A DNA stretch of 64,000 nucleotides from Pseudomaricurvus sp033283335 (GTDB taxonomy: Bacteria; Pseudomonadota; Gammaproteobacteria; Pseudomonadales; Cellvibrionaceae), in NCBI GenBank assembly GCA_033283335.1, contig JAWMQP010000008.1, positions 62,001 through 126,000 of the forward strand, in the 5' to 3' direction. Every line of letters starts with the position of its first letter. Position 1 is the first letter of the stretch. The translations under genes and the position numbers were made by a program. Positions 8,727-18,179 of this stretch are shown one piece after another. The notes beneath the pieces are model-generated. The model was not told where the DNA came from and searched no databases. It saw nothing but the letters and a program-made list of their open reading frames with translations.

Positions 8727-9953
8727 TCATTGCCAGCGCTTGAAAATCAATGAGGTATTGATGCCGCCGAAGGCAAAGTTGTTACTCATCACATATTCGC
8801 AGTCGATCGGCCGGGACTCACCCATGATGTAATCCAGTTCAGCGCATTCGGGGTCTGGCTGATCGAGATTGGCCGTGGCATGGGCCCAGCCTTCATTCAT
8901 CATGCGAATGCTGGTCCAGGCCTCCAGTGCACCACAGGCTCCCAGGGTATGGCCGGTAAAACTTTTCAGGCTGCTGATCGGTGTCTGCTGCCCAAACAGG
9001 TTGGCGGTAGCGATGGATTCCGCCACATCCCCACGGTCAGTAGCGGTGCCGTGGGCGCTGATGTAGCCAATCTCCGCTGGCGGCAGACCGGCATCTTGCA
9101 GCGCCAGCTGCATGGCGGCCTGCATGGTGCTCGCCTGGGGTTGGGTCACGTGGGTGCCGTCGCAGTTGGTGCCGTAACCAACCACTTCCGCATAGATGGT
9201 GGCCCCGCGAGCCAGGGCGGATTCCAGCTCTTCCAGAATCAGGCTGCAGGCTCCTTCGCCAATCACCAGACCGTCGCGATCACTGTCGAAAGGACGCGGT
9301 GAGGCCTGCGGCTCGTCGTTGCGGGTGCTGGTGGCATAGAGGGTATCGAACACCGCCGCTTCGGTGGGGCACAGTTCTTCGGAGCCACCGGCGATCATAT
9401 ATTGTTGATGGCCGTAACGAATCGCCTCGTAGGCGTAGCCAATACCCTGGCTGCCGGAGGTGCAGGCGCTGGAGGTGGTGTGCACCCGGCCTTTCAGATT
9501 AAAAAACACGCTGATGTTCACCGGCGCGGTGTGAGCCATCATTTTAATGTAAGAGTTGGCATTGAGGCCGTCGGTGCTGTGCGTCATCAGCATGCGGCCA
9601 AAATCGGTAAACGACTGGGTGGAGCCGGCAGATGAACCGTAGGCCACGCCCATGCGACCGTCTTTGATGTCTTCATTGTCCAGCAGACCGGCATCTTCGA
9701 GGGCCAGTTCACTGACGCGGGTGGCCAGCAGGGCCACCCGTCCCATGCTGCGAATGGCCTTGCGGCTGTAGTGAGCAGGGCGTTCAAAGTCCGTAATGGG
9801 GGCGGCCAGGCGGGTATTGAGGCCATCGTAGATGTCCCACTCGTGCATGCGGCGAATACCGGTGCGCATATGTTTTAAATTGTCGGCAACCGCAGCCCAT
9901 TCGAGGCCAATGGGAGACAGGCCTGCCATACCGGTAATGACCACACGTTTCAT
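8727..9953 (-). CDS. apeR: Beta-ketoacyl-ACP synthase, ApeR type
   Basis: A 408-residue FabF-like condensing enzyme, the last gene of the pigment operon. The Cys-His-His triad is intact: catalytic cysteine in SSACTSGSQG (near residue 163), histidines in SAHGTATDRGD (near 299) and FTGHTLGACGA (near 333). In characterised aryl polyene pathways two ketosynthase units act: one elongates with the ApeC partner and the other (ApeR) helps early extension steps; the assignment here rests on gene position after the ApeQ reductase and on sequence type. A 122-base gap to apeQ, the largest in the cluster, leaves room for a second promoter or processing site. It is full length and looks active. Confidence 0.85.
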   Translation of the reverse strand: MKRVVITGMAGLSPIGLEWAAVADNLKHMRTGIRRMHEWDIYDGLNTRLAAPITDFERPAHYSRKAIRSMGRVALLATRVSELALEDAGLLDNEDIKDGRMGVAYGSSAGSTQSFTDFGRMLMTHSTDGLNANSYIKMMAHTAPVNISVFFNLKGRVHTTSSACTSGSQGIGYAYEAIRYGHQQYMIAGGSEELCPTEAAVFDTLYATSTRNDEPQASPRPFDSDRDGLVIGEGACSLILEELESALARGATIYAEVVGYGTNCDGTHVTQPQASTMQAAMQLALQDAGLPPAEIGYISAHGTATDRGDVAESIATANLFGQQTPISSLKSFTGHTLGACGALEAWTSIRMMNEGWAHATANLDQPDPECAELDYIMGESRPIDCEYVMSNNFAFGGINTSLIFKRWQ

Positions 9954-10075
9954 TAATGTTTACCACTCACTTTTTGTTTGTTGCTTGTTTGTATCTAAAG
10001 ACTTTGTTACCCGTTGCGGCCCAATTCACTGATGCCGACGTTTAACCCATTCTACTGGTTATTTCATACCACCGT

Positions 10076-10822
10076 TTAACACATGCCACCGTTGACGGAA
10101 ATCACTTGCCGGGTAATGTAACCGGCGTCCTCCGACATCAGGAAGCTGATGGTTGCTGCCACCTCTTCGGGACGGCCCAGGCGGCGGGCGGGGATCAGCT
10201 TCATGGCTTCGTCCAGCGGTATGTCATCGACCATCTCGGTTTCGATCAGGCCGGGGGCGACACAGTTGACGGTAATGGAGCGCTTGGCCAGTTCCAGGGC
10301 CAGCGCCTTGCAGGCGCCAATCAGGCCGGCCTTGGAGGCGCTGTAGTTGACCTGGCCGCGATTGCCCATAATACCGGACACCGATGACAAGACCACAATC
10401 CGTCCCGGCTTGCGACGTCGTACCAGCGGCATGGTGAGCGGATTCAGTACATTATAGAAACCGTCCAGATTGGTGTGCACCACCAGATCCCAGTCTTCTC
10501 CGCTCATGGCCGGGAAGGCATTGTCGCGGGCCAGACCGGCATTGCAGACTACACCGTAATAGGCCCCATGGGCTTCGACGTCCTGTGATAAGGTCGCCGC
10601 GGCGGCGGCACGATCGGCAATATCAAATTGCAGAATGCGGGCGCTGCTCCCGAGGCTTTCAATCTCGGTTCGCACCTGTTCGGCCTCCGCCAACCCGGTG
10701 CGGCAGTGCAGTACGATATCGTAGCCATCGCGGGCCAGCCGCAGGGCGGCCGCGCGGCCAATACCCCGGCTGGAGCCAGTCACAAAAACGGTTTTATCCA
10801 GTCTTTTGTCCTGTAGTGTCAT
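10076..10822 (-). CDS. apeQ: 3-oxoacyl-ACP reductase, ApeQ/FabG type
   Basis: A 248-residue short-chain dehydrogenase. The NADPH loop is GSSRGIGRAA near residue 16, NAGLARD is the conserved NAG region, and the catalytic set is the Ser in VLSSVSG with YSASK (near residue 155). It should reduce the beta-keto group after each condensation so that dehydration can make a conjugated double bond. It starts 8 bases after the apeP stop and is followed by apeR. The FabG family is large, so the specific role comes from the cluster, not from the protein itself. Confidence 0.85.
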   Translation of the reverse strand: MTLQDKRLDKTVFVTGSSRGIGRAAALRLARDGYDIVLHCRTGLAEAEQVRTEIESLGSSARILQFDIADRAAAAATLSQDVEAHGAYYGVVCNAGLARDNAFPAMSGEDWDLVVHTNLDGFYNVLNPLTMPLVRRRKPGRIVVLSSVSGIMGNRGQVNYSASKAGLIGACKALALELAKRSITVNCVAPGLIETEMVDDIPLDEAMKLIPARRLGRPEEVAATISFLMSEDAGYITRQVISVNGGMC

Positions 10823-10830
10823 GGGGAAAA

Positions 10831-11322
10831 CTAACCTTGTGTGGATTCGTTCAAAAAGGCCTCGACGTCGTCCGGCTGGAACACGTTGAGGTTAGCCTGG
10901 GCCTCAAGGCCGTTGCTGGCGTCGAGCAGCCGGCAGCTGAACACGCTGAGGCCGTTGTCGGCCTGCATTTCCCGCTCGACCGTGATGGTCAGTTGGCTGC
11001 CAACGGCAAAGCCGGGCTGGTTACAGGTGTATTTTCGCGAGCCCACCAGGAAACCTACCCGCACGGGCTCTCCTCGCTGGCGCGCCTGTACTCCGGCATA
11101 GGCGGCAATGGCCTGGGCCATATACTCAATGCCGATCCAGGCTGGTACCGCCTGTGATCCATTGGCCAGTGGGGCGACAAACAAACTGTCCGGGCGAATG
11201 CAAACCTGCGCCGTTAAGCGCTCTTCGTCCCAGTCGATGACAGTATCCAGCAGGGACATGGTACCGGAGTGGGGGACCAGATCGGCGATGGCATAGGTTG
11301 GTTTCAGTGCGGTGGGTTTCAC
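10831..11322 (-). CDS. apeP: 3-hydroxyacyl-ACP dehydratase, ApeP type
   Basis: A 163-residue single hot-dog protein. The family signature PHSGTMSLLD near residue 17 and IGIEYMAQAIAAYAG near residue 65 (with the active-site glutamate/helix) are visible. It removes water from the 3-hydroxyacyl chain during polyene growth. The start ATG overlaps the apeO stop (ATGA), so the two genes are translationally coupled. A second dehydratase domain in this cluster sits at the C-terminus of the ligase gene at 21453-23273, matching the paired ApeI/ApeP dehydratases of known pathways. Confidence 0.83.
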   Translation of the reverse strand: MKPTALKPTYAIADLVPHSGTMSLLDTVIDWDEERLTAQVCIRPDSLFVAPLANGSQAVPAWIGIEYMAQAIAAYAGVQARQRGEPVRVGFLVGSRKYTCNQPGFAVGSQLTITVEREMQADNGLSVFSCRLLDASNGLEAQANLNVFQPDDVEAFLNESTQG

Positions 11323-12521
11323 TGCTCACGCTCCAGAATCAGGGCAATGTTATTGCCGCCAAAGGCAAAGGAGTTGCTCATGGCGCGTTGAATGGGCTGC
11401 TGCTGGCCAGCGTCTGTGTCATCCACCAGTCGAATCGGCGCCAACTCGTCATCCCGCTGGCCATCCCAGGCATGTCGTGGCCGTTGGCCGCTGGTATCCG
11501 TCAGCGCCAGCCAGCAGAAGGCCGCTTCAATGGCACCGGCGGCTCCCAGGGTGTGTCCGGTCAGGGGCTTGGTGGAGCTGCACGGGACGTCAGTGCCGAG
11601 CACCTGGGCCACTGCCAGACTTTCCATTTTATCGTTTTGCGGGGTGGCAGTGCCATGCAGGTTCAGGTAGTCGATGGCGGCACCGTCCAGGTCGGCATCC
11701 CGCAGCGCCAATTGCATGGCCCGGGCCGCACCCGCACCGGAGGGATCCGGGGCAGAAATATGATGGGCGTCTGAGCTTTCTCCGACCCCGCTGAGGCGGA
11801 CAGGACCGGGGTCGCGACTGAGCACAAACAGCGCCGCTCCCTCGCCGATGTTGATGCCGTTGCGATTGGCGCTGAAGGGATTGCAGGGCGCTGCACTGAC
11901 GGATTCAAGGGCGGAGAAGCCATTGACGGTCAGCTGACAGAGGGAGTCTACGCCACCGGCAATGACCAGGTCACAGACACCCATACGCAACAGTCGGCGG
12001 GCACTGGCCAGCGCTTTGGCGCTGGAGGTGCAAGCGGTGGAGATGACATAGGCTGGGCCGGCGGCACCGCACCAGCGCGCCAGGGTCTCGGCGGGATTGG
12101 CCATTTCCTGGGAGGCGTAGTGGAAGTTATCCGGCATGGAGCCCTGCTGGTGCCAGTGAACCACGGCCGCCTCGCCCTCACCGATACCACTGGTGCTGGT
12201 ACCGATGACCACACCAATGCGCAGCGTGTCGAGTGACTGGCTGAGGGCGTCCACGGCAGTTTGGATCTGTTGCCAGGCACCCAGCAGCAAGCGATTGGTG
12301 CGGGTGTTATCAGGCTCGTCCAGCGCCGGCAGTGGTGAGTTCACCAGCCCCAGATGTAAGTGGCGCCCGGGAGTAAACCTGTCCGTTGTCGTCAATGGTG
12401 TGGCAGTGGGTTGGTCATGCAGCAGAGCCTCACGAACCCGCTCTGTACTGTCGCCCAGGGCGCAGATCAGGCCGAGCTGGTGCAGGTAAACCGTCTGGGA
12501 GGTGTGTGTTGTCGCAGTCAT
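11319..12521 (-). CDS. apeO: Beta-ketoacyl-ACP synthase, ApeO type
   Basis: A 400-residue condensing enzyme with a full triad: cysteine in STACTSSAKA (near residue 164), histidines in LHGTATPQND (near 289) and TGHTLGAAGA (near 320). In the characterised pathway ApeO pairs with the inactive partner ApeC as a heterodimer that elongates the polyene; an ApeC homologue is the first gene of this operon. The start ATG overlaps the stop of the upstream lipoprotein gene (ATGA). The N-terminal 100 residues are more divergent than those of ApeR. That apeO rather than another ketosynthase name fits is inferred from the apeO-apeP-apeQ-apeR order. Confidence 0.83.
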   Translation of the reverse strand: MTATTHTSQTVYLHQLGLICALGDSTERVREALLHDQPTATPLTTTDRFTPGRHLHLGLVNSPLPALDEPDNTRTNRLLLGAWQQIQTAVDALSQSLDTLRIGVVIGTSTSGIGEGEAAVVHWHQQGSMPDNFHYASQEMANPAETLARWCGAAGPAYVISTACTSSAKALASARRLLRMGVCDLVIAGGVDSLCQLTVNGFSALESVSAAPCNPFSANRNGINIGEGAALFVLSRDPGPVRLSGVGESSDAHHISAPDPSGAGAARAMQLALRDADLDGAAIDYLNLHGTATPQNDKMESLAVAQVLGTDVPCSSTKPLTGHTLGAAGAIEAAFCWLALTDTSGQRPRHAWDGQRDDELAPIRLVDDTDAGQQQPIQRAMSNSFAFGGNNIALILEREQ

Positions 12522-13270
12522 AAATCGCTATTGGGACGGGTGGTCTCAAAGGTGGATGGCGGTGAAAGTTTTTCGCTGGCTGGGGCAAGATTCTCGATGG
12601 ACAAGGTGTCAATGTCCAGCTGCCAGTGCTGCAGGTGGTGAATGATCGTCACCTTGCCCGGCTGCTGGCCGGCATTGGGCCAGTGGGCGATGCTGAGCAC
12701 CGGTTGGCTATTGTCCCACGGTTGCCCCAAAGATGGCAGATACAGCTGCCTTTGCTGGCGGTTGTCGGCGCCGGGGATTTCACGCAGCTGCCAGGGGCTG
12801 GTGCGCAGGGCATTCTGCAGTGCGCTCAGGGGCCAGTAGGCCAGTTGAATCTGGCTCAATATATCCCGGCCAGAGACACCGGCTGGCAGCAGGTCCGTCG
12901 ACTGTTCGCTCAGTTGTCCCGCCTGCCCCTGACGAGCCTGGTAGGTAAGGGTCAGCAGCGTCTGGCCAGAGAGGGTCAGACCGGCCAGGTCCAGCCGCTC
13001 ATCGGTCACTGACCAGACTGCCAGCAGCGGCGGCCTGCCAGGGCTGGTTTGTGGATCAGATGAGGTTGGCAGTGGCTGCAGAGTTACGGTTTGCGTCACC
13101 TGCCAGTGCTGCTGCAGCTCCGACGGCGCCAGCAGCGGTAATTCCGGCAGGCTTGGCGGCGTCGATGACAGCAGGCCACAGCCGACCAGCAGCCCGCTTA
13201 ACCCTGGCGTGAGCCGCAGCAGCCAGCGTCTGCAGTGAAAAAATCGGTCCTGCACGGCGCGCAGTATCAT
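12518..13270 (-). CDS. DUF3261-like lipoprotein of the aryl polyene cluster
   Basis: A 250-residue exported protein. After a basic N-terminus (MILRAVQDRFFHCRRWLLR) comes a hydrophobic stretch ending in LLVGCG, a good lipobox, so the mature protein should start with a lipidated cysteine. I chose the ATG at 13270 because it overlaps the stop of the upstream flavoprotein gene (ATGA), although the frame is open further upstream. The rest is soluble, rich in Leu and Gln. Lipoproteins of this size and position recur in aryl polyene clusters together with the MMPL exporter and LolA-like carrier, which suggests a role in moving the product to the outer membrane; the function is not proven. Confidence 0.7.
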   Translation of the reverse strand: MILRAVQDRFFHCRRWLLRLTPGLSGLLVGCGLLSSTPPSLPELPLLAPSELQQHWQVTQTVTLQPLPTSSDPQTSPGRPPLLAVWSVTDERLDLAGLTLSGQTLLTLTYQARQGQAGQLSEQSTDLLPAGVSGRDILSQIQLAYWPLSALQNALRTSPWQLREIPGADNRQQRQLYLPSLGQPWDNSQPVLSIAHWPNAGQQPGKVTIIHHLQHWQLDIDTLSIENLAPASEKLSPPSTFETTRPNSDL

Positions 13271-14571
13271 TTTGAAGCGGCTGCGTCGGCCAGCTGCAGG
13301 CGGCACAGCTCCACCAGGGTATTGATGCGACGCTCGCTGTCTTTGACATAGGGATTGGCGGTATCCCAGGCGTAACCGGCGAGGATTGAACTGATCATGG
13401 CTCGAACTTCGACGGACTGCTGGGGACTGAAGATAATGTCCTGAAAGCGACCGTCGTACCAGGCTTCGACAAAGGTGCGGAAGGTATCGACCCCCGCCCG
13501 CAGGGGCATGGCATACTCGGCTTGCCAGTCCACTTTTTCACCCTGCAGTTGGCGATTCAGCGCCGCTGCGGCCAGGCTGGCGGATTTCATGGCAATGGTC
13601 ACCCCCGAGGAAAATACCGGGTCAAGAAACTCACCGGCGTTGCCCAGCAGGGCAAAGCCCTCACCGCACAGTTGCGACACATCGCTGGCGTAGCCGCTCA
13701 GTTCCCGCGCCGGAGTATCAAACTGGGCGCTGGCCAGCAGGCGTGTCAGGGTGGGTTCCGACTGGATGATTTGCTGCAGGCGTTCATCGGCATCGGCACT
13801 GAAGCCGTCAAAGAAATCACTGCGCGCCACCACGCCCAGAGAGCTGCGACCGTGGGCAAAGGGAATCAGCCAGAACCACACGTCGCGGTGCTGGTGGTGA
13901 ACGGTAATGCGAATTTTATCGCGATCAAACGGCTGGCCATTGAGGCCATTGTCTTCAATGTTGTCCTCAATGTGGGTAAACAGTGAGGTCCTGACCGGGA
14001 AGCGGCTGGGCCGATCCAGACCCAGCAGGCGCGGCAACACCCGGCCAAAACCGCTGGCATCCAACACGAACTGGGTTTGCTGGGTGTAGGTCTGGCCTGT
14101 GTCGGTGGTGACCGTCAGGCGCGGGCCGCCAGTGTTCAATTCACCACTGTTCAAATCGATATGGGTCAGGGAGTGACCCCAGTAAATGGGCACGCCCTGC
14201 TGCTCCACCGCCTGCGCCAGCACATGGTCAAAGGGCGCGCGTTGCACCTGGTAAGTGGTGCCGTGACCGGCAGAAAATTTTTGCCGGAAATCAAAGTCGG
14301 AATAGCGCTCGCCGTGGACAAAGGCGGCGCCGTTTTTGAATTGAAAGTGATGCTCAGCGGCCGCTTGATGCACCGCCTCCAGCAGGTTGGCTTCCTGCAA
14401 AAACTCCATGCACTGGGGCAGCAGGCTCTCACCGATGGAAAAGCGCGGGAAATGTTGGCGTTCGAGAATGGCAACCCGGTAGCCTTTGGCTTGCAGCAAT
14501 GCGGCCGCCACAGTGCCTGCGGGGCCGGCGCCAATCACGGTGATGTCCGTATGAGTCTGGTGGGCGGTCAT
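13267..14571 (-). CDS. FAD-dependent oxidoreductase, flavin halogenase-like
   Basis: A 434-residue flavoprotein. The FAD loop is VIGAGPAGTVAA near residue 12, followed by FPRFSIGESLLP, a stretch shared by geranylgeranyl-reductase-like and FADH2-dependent halogenase-like enzymes. WFWLIPFAHG near residue 235 matches the WxWxIP motif that is characteristic of flavin halogenases, and FKNGAAF near residue 80 places a lysine close to where halogenases carry the catalytic one. It could halogenate or oxidise the aryl head or polyene, as happens in xanthomonadin-type pigments. A non-halogenating oxidoreductase remains possible because the motif match is incomplete. It sits 15 bases after the exporter gene. 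Confidence 0.72.
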   Translation of the reverse strand: MTAHQTHTDITVIGAGPAGTVAAALLQAKGYRVAILERQHFPRFSIGESLLPQCMEFLQEANLLEAVHQAAAEHHFQFKNGAAFVHGERYSDFDFRQKFSAGHGTTYQVQRAPFDHVLAQAVEQQGVPIYWGHSLTHIDLNSGELNTGGPRLTVTTDTGQTYTQQTQFVLDASGFGRVLPRLLGLDRPSRFPVRTSLFTHIEDNIEDNGLNGQPFDRDKIRITVHHQHRDVWFWLIPFAHGRSSLGVVARSDFFDGFSADADERLQQIIQSEPTLTRLLASAQFDTPARELSGYASDVSQLCGEGFALLGNAGEFLDPVFSSGVTIAMKSASLAAAALNRQLQGEKVDWQAEYAMPLRAGVDTFRTFVEAWYDGRFQDIIFSPQQSVEVRAMISSILAGYAWDTANPYVKDSERRINTLVELCRLQLADAAASK

Positions 14572-14586
14572 GGGTGTTAATCTTCC

Positions 14587-17052
14587 TTAATGAGACAGAA
14601 ATCCGGAATCAGACTGAGCTCCGGCGGGTGCTTGTCGGGTAAACACTGGCGCTAACAGCCAGACACCGATCAGGCCAATCAAAACCGTCTGGCCAAAAAA
14701 GTGCAGAACCGGTGTCGCGCTGAGCGTGAGTAAGCCAAAGGCCAATAATGTGGTCAAAGCGGACAGGCTGACAGCCAACCAGGTGTGCGGGCTGTTACCG
14801 CTGTCGTAGAGAAAAATACTGGTATCCAAGCCGATGCCCAGCACCAGCAATAGCGCCAGCACATGAAACAAGGTCACCGGTATGCCCAGGGTCGTCAAGC
14901 TGGCGAGAGTGATCAGGCTGGCTATCGCGGGTGCTGCCAGCAAGCGCCAGGTGTGGCGGCCATAACGACAGAGCAGTAATACCGTCACCAGTCCGTAGGC
15001 CAGCAACAGCCACTGACTCAATTGTTGTCGATAGTGGTGCAAAACCGCGGATAAATCGCTGATACGATCGACAAAAACCACATTCGGATCGGTTGCAGCC
15101 AGGGTCGACAAGCGGCTGATGGCGGCTGCACCGTCCACGCCACTGAGGGTGATGACGGAGAATACCGGCCCATTTTCCTGCCCCGAAGACGGCGAGCCCA
15201 GCCACAGTCGCCGACTGAGCTGACTGACCGGTTGCTGCAACCAGTCCGCAAACTCGAGAGGTTGATCTGGCGTCTGCCGAAAACGCTGACGGGCCTCGCT
15301 GGCCAGCGGTTGCAATTGCGCCTGATCGGCCCAATCCACCAGCAACCCCGTGGCAGAAAACACCTGCTGGGCGTACAGCTGGTAATTGCGCTGCTGCTGT
15401 TGCCGCGAGGGAATTGAGCGCGAAAGCGCCTGATAGTCGCTGATCCAACCGGCTGCCATGGCCTGTTGCAGGGCGGGCTGCAAACGCTCTTCGCGCTGGC
15501 GCAATTGCTCTGGGTCAGAGCCCTGAATCAGGAAGTACTGGCTGGGATTGGGGCTGCCTAACAGTGCCTGCACCTGCGCATCCTGGTCAAGCAGGGCTTG
15601 CGGTGAGGTCTGTAGCAGACGCAGGTCGTCACTGCCAGGTTGCTGGCTGACCAGATACACTAACCCGAACAGCAGGCTGATGAGGGTGAGCCGGATGGAC
15701 CAGGCCTTCAGCGGCCAGGATTGCAGGTTGGGCCAATAACCCTGCCAGCGTTCCAGTCGGCTGGTCCAGCTTGCGGCCAATCCCCTGTCGTTAGAGCGAA
15801 GATGCTGGACTCGACTCAGAAACGGCAGGCCGCACACCACGGTGAGCCAGGCGCCGATCAATCCCAGCACCGAGAACACCGCCATCTGGCGCAGGCCGGG
15901 AAAAGGTGCAATGGCCTGGGCAGCATAGGCCAGACCACTCGATAACAGGGCCAGGCTCAAACCCGGCAGGATGCGCGGTAAAATCGATTGCTGCGGGTGT
16001 TCGCGCTGGGCGCACAAGTAGTGCAGGGAATAATCAATAGCCACCCCAATCAGACTGGCTCCAAACGCCAGGGTGATCAGGTGCAGGCGCTCAAACAGCA
16101 GCAGGCTCACGGCCATGGCCAGCAGGAAGCCACTTAACAGCGGCAAGAACGCCAGCATGACCGCGCTGGGGCGGCCAAAACAGCTCCACAGCAACAGCAC
16201 AATGCCGATCACTGAGCCGACGCCAATGGTGGAAATTTCCTGCCGAGCCTGCTGGGTGCCGTGGGCCGCATGCAGAATCAGGCCGGAGGTCTTCAATTCT
16301 ATGTCAGCCGGCAGTTGCTGGCGCAGTGTGTGCAACTGTTGCATCACCGCCTGTTGGTAATCGAAATCGTAAGCGCTGTCACTGAGAGTGACAACAATCA
16401 GCCGATAGAGCCGGCCCTGATCGCGCGCACTGGGCCAGCCATCCTGCAAACTCACCGAGGTCGCTGGCAGGCTTGCAAGTTGCCACTGCTGAAACAGTTG
16501 CAAGGGGTCATCCACCAGCGTGGGAGCAATCGCTGCGGCCAGTGGACTGAACAACCGCGTCAGGCTGTCGCTCACCAATTGTGAATCCCTTTGTTCCAGG
16601 CGCTCGGCGCTGGCGGGCGTCAGCAAATGATAGCGGTAAGGTTGATAGAAGTTTTGCCACTGCTGGGTATCGGCTTCACTGGGGGCGCCTTGGACCTGCT
16701 CAAACAGACCGCTGTCGGTCAACAATTGCAGCAGCTGTTGCGCATAGTGAAGACTTTGCGTCGTCGCTTGATCGGAATCGCCGGATCCGACCAGTACCAG
16801 CAGTTGATTATCGGCACTGTCGATCAACCGCTGTTGCGCCAGTTCCTCCGCCGGACTGCGATGGGTATCGGGCAGCAGCGCCAGGATACTGCTGTCAAAG
16901 CTGCGGGCCTGGGTTAGCTGCCACAACAATAACAGGCTGCAGAGCGTGATGCCCAGCAGCCAGAGGGCAAAGCGCCAGGCCATGACTCGGTGATCCGGAA
17001 CCCGGTTGTCAGAAATCCCGACCTGGGTTGATGTGGACTTGGACATTGGCAT
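14587..17052 (-). CDS. apeM: MMPL/RND-type exporter of the aryl polyene cluster
   Basis: An 821-residue polytopic membrane protein built as two similar halves. Each has one N-terminal helix, a large periplasmic domain (about residues 50-270 and 460-640) and five to six C-terminal helices, the MMPL plan. GASLIGVAIDYSLHYLC (near residue 335) and LGIGLDTSIFLYD (near residue 745) are the equivalent transmembrane segments with proton-relay aspartates. It should export the lipid-linked polyene, with the LolA-like protein encoded four bases upstream taking over in the periplasm. It is the largest protein of the cluster and shows no frame breaks. Confidence 0.85.
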   Translation of the reverse strand: MPMSKSTSTQVGISDNRVPDHRVMAWRFALWLLGITLCSLLLLWQLTQARSFDSSILALLPDTHRSPAEELAQQRLIDSADNQLLVLVGSGDSDQATTQSLHYAQQLLQLLTDSGLFEQVQGAPSEADTQQWQNFYQPYRYHLLTPASAERLEQRDSQLVSDSLTRLFSPLAAAIAPTLVDDPLQLFQQWQLASLPATSVSLQDGWPSARDQGRLYRLIVVTLSDSAYDFDYQQAVMQQLHTLRQQLPADIELKTSGLILHAAHGTQQARQEISTIGVGSVIGIVLLLWSCFGRPSAVMLAFLPLLSGFLLAMAVSLLLFERLHLITLAFGASLIGVAIDYSLHYLCAQREHPQQSILPRILPGLSLALLSSGLAYAAQAIAPFPGLRQMAVFSVLGLIGAWLTVVCGLPFLSRVQHLRSNDRGLAASWTSRLERWQGYWPNLQSWPLKAWSIRLTLISLLFGLVYLVSQQPGSDDLRLLQTSPQALLDQDAQVQALLGSPNPSQYFLIQGSDPEQLRQREERLQPALQQAMAAGWISDYQALSRSIPSRQQQQRNYQLYAQQVFSATGLLVDWADQAQLQPLASEARQRFRQTPDQPLEFADWLQQPVSQLSRRLWLGSPSSGQENGPVFSVITLSGVDGAAAISRLSTLAATDPNVVFVDRISDLSAVLHHYRQQLSQWLLLAYGLVTVLLLCRYGRHTWRLLAAPAIASLITLASLTTLGIPVTLFHVLALLLVLGIGLDTSIFLYDSGNSPHTWLAVSLSALTTLLAFGLLTLSATPVLHFFGQTVLIGLIGVWLLAPVFTRQAPAGAQSDSGFLSH

Positions 17053-17056
17053 GCGT

Positions 17057-17701
17057 TCAGGGGCTGACGCTGGTCAGTGGCAGGAAATCAATTTCGGTGC
17101 GGTTATCGCCGGCTTCCCACAGAATGATGTGTCGCAATTGATCGTCGCCGGACATCTCAATACGTTCAATCATCTTGGCCAAGGGAGCCTCTCTGGGTCG
17201 TAGTTGCAATTGCCAGGTGTGAGGATTGCTGTCGGGCAATACCTGAATTCCAAAGTAGCGCTGCAGGTGAATCCAGTCGTTGGTCAACAGCGCCGTCATC
17301 ACATCGCCAAGGGTGGCAACCCCTGGCTGATCGCCCCGTGCCAGCCACTGCTGCTGACCGTTTTGCTCCTGCAGGATACCCTGTTTGCTGAACGTCAGGC
17401 GACTCGACAGCGGTGACTCGATCTGCCAGACCAGTTGTCGGTGGTTGTCATTGAGGGATTGGTCGTGACTTTGAAACAGGAAGTAACCGTTAGACAGCAG
17501 CGGCTTGGGCAAAATACTCAGGTATTTGCGCTGTTCGAAGCGCCCCTGTTGCACCGGTTTTGATTGCAGCTGGGAGGCAATCTGCTCGAGTGTCGGTGTA
17601 GGCGCTGTGGCGACCTGTTCGGCCGTGGTTCTCGTGCTCACGGATACCACAGCCATGCATAGCGCAAGGGTGATGAATGGCAGGCATCGCAATGGTTTCA
17701 T
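17057..17701 (-). CDS. apeL: LolA-like periplasmic lipid carrier, ApeL type
   Basis: A 214-residue secreted protein with a signal peptide (about 1-28, MKPLRCLPFITLALCMAVV onward). The mature part looks like outer membrane lipoprotein carrier LolA: SKPVQQGRFEQRKYLSILPKP is the first strand with its typical GRFEQ-K pattern, followed by SNGYFLF and WQIESPL. It would shuttle the polyene lipid across the periplasm for the MMPL exporter encoded directly downstream. The start ATG overlaps the thioesterase stop (ATGA). Being in this operon separates it from the housekeeping lolA. Confidence 0.82.
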   Translation of the reverse strand: MKPLRCLPFITLALCMAVVSVSTRTTAEQVATAPTPTLEQIASQLQSKPVQQGRFEQRKYLSILPKPLLSNGYFLFQSHDQSLNDNHRQLVWQIESPLSSRLTFSKQGILQEQNGQQQWLARGDQPGVATLGDVMTALLTNDWIHLQRYFGIQVLPDSNPHTWQLQLRPREAPLAKMIERIEMSGDDQLRHIILWEAGDNRTEIDFLPLTSVSP

Positions 17702-18135
17702 GAATCCAGCCCCAGTTTTTGCAGCAGAATCGGTGGCGACTCCATCAGCATTTCGCGGTTACTCATATCCACCGCCACCTGAATGGTATGGCCGCGGGTC
17801 AGGCGGCGGTCACTGTGTTTATCACGCAGTTCGTAATCAATCTTGAGGCGGTTTTCCCACTCTACAATGCGGGCTTTGACCCGTACCTGCTGGCCAAAGG
17901 TGGTGGGTTGCGGATAGCGGATGCGCAAATCGATGACGGGCCAGGCATAGCCTGACGCCTTCATCTGCAGATAGTTGTAATCAATTTTATCCAGCAGTGC
18001 GCAGCGGGCAATTTCAAAATACTTGACGTAGTGACCGTGCCAGGCCACTTCCATCATATCGACATCGTGGAAGGGAATGGTGATCTCCACTTCGGCTTCA
18101 TACATATTGGCTTCATGCCTATTGGGTTTATGCAT
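17698..18135 (-). CDS. apeK: Acyl-ACP/CoA thioesterase, ApeK type
   Basis: A 145-residue hot-dog thioesterase of the 4HBT class. HDVD at residues 23-26 and HGHYVKYFEIAR just after it form the active-site loop and the start of the central helix (family pattern: D near HVNN). It likely releases or edits acyl chains on the carrier proteins. GGGAGA lies 7 bases upstream of the ATG at 18135, supporting that start over the internal Met11. It follows the ammonia-lyase after 44 bases and overlaps the LolA-like gene. Confidence 0.82.
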   Translation of the reverse strand: MHKPNRHEANMYEAEVEITIPFHDVDMMEVAWHGHYVKYFEIARCALLDKIDYNYLQMKASGYAWPVIDLRIRYPQPTTFGQQVRVKARIVEWENRLKIDYELRDKHSDRRLTRGHTIQVAVDMSNREMLMESPPILLQKLGLDS

Positions 18136-18179
18136 AGCAGTCTCCCTATTGCCCGATGACCAGGCTTGGTGTGCCGAGG

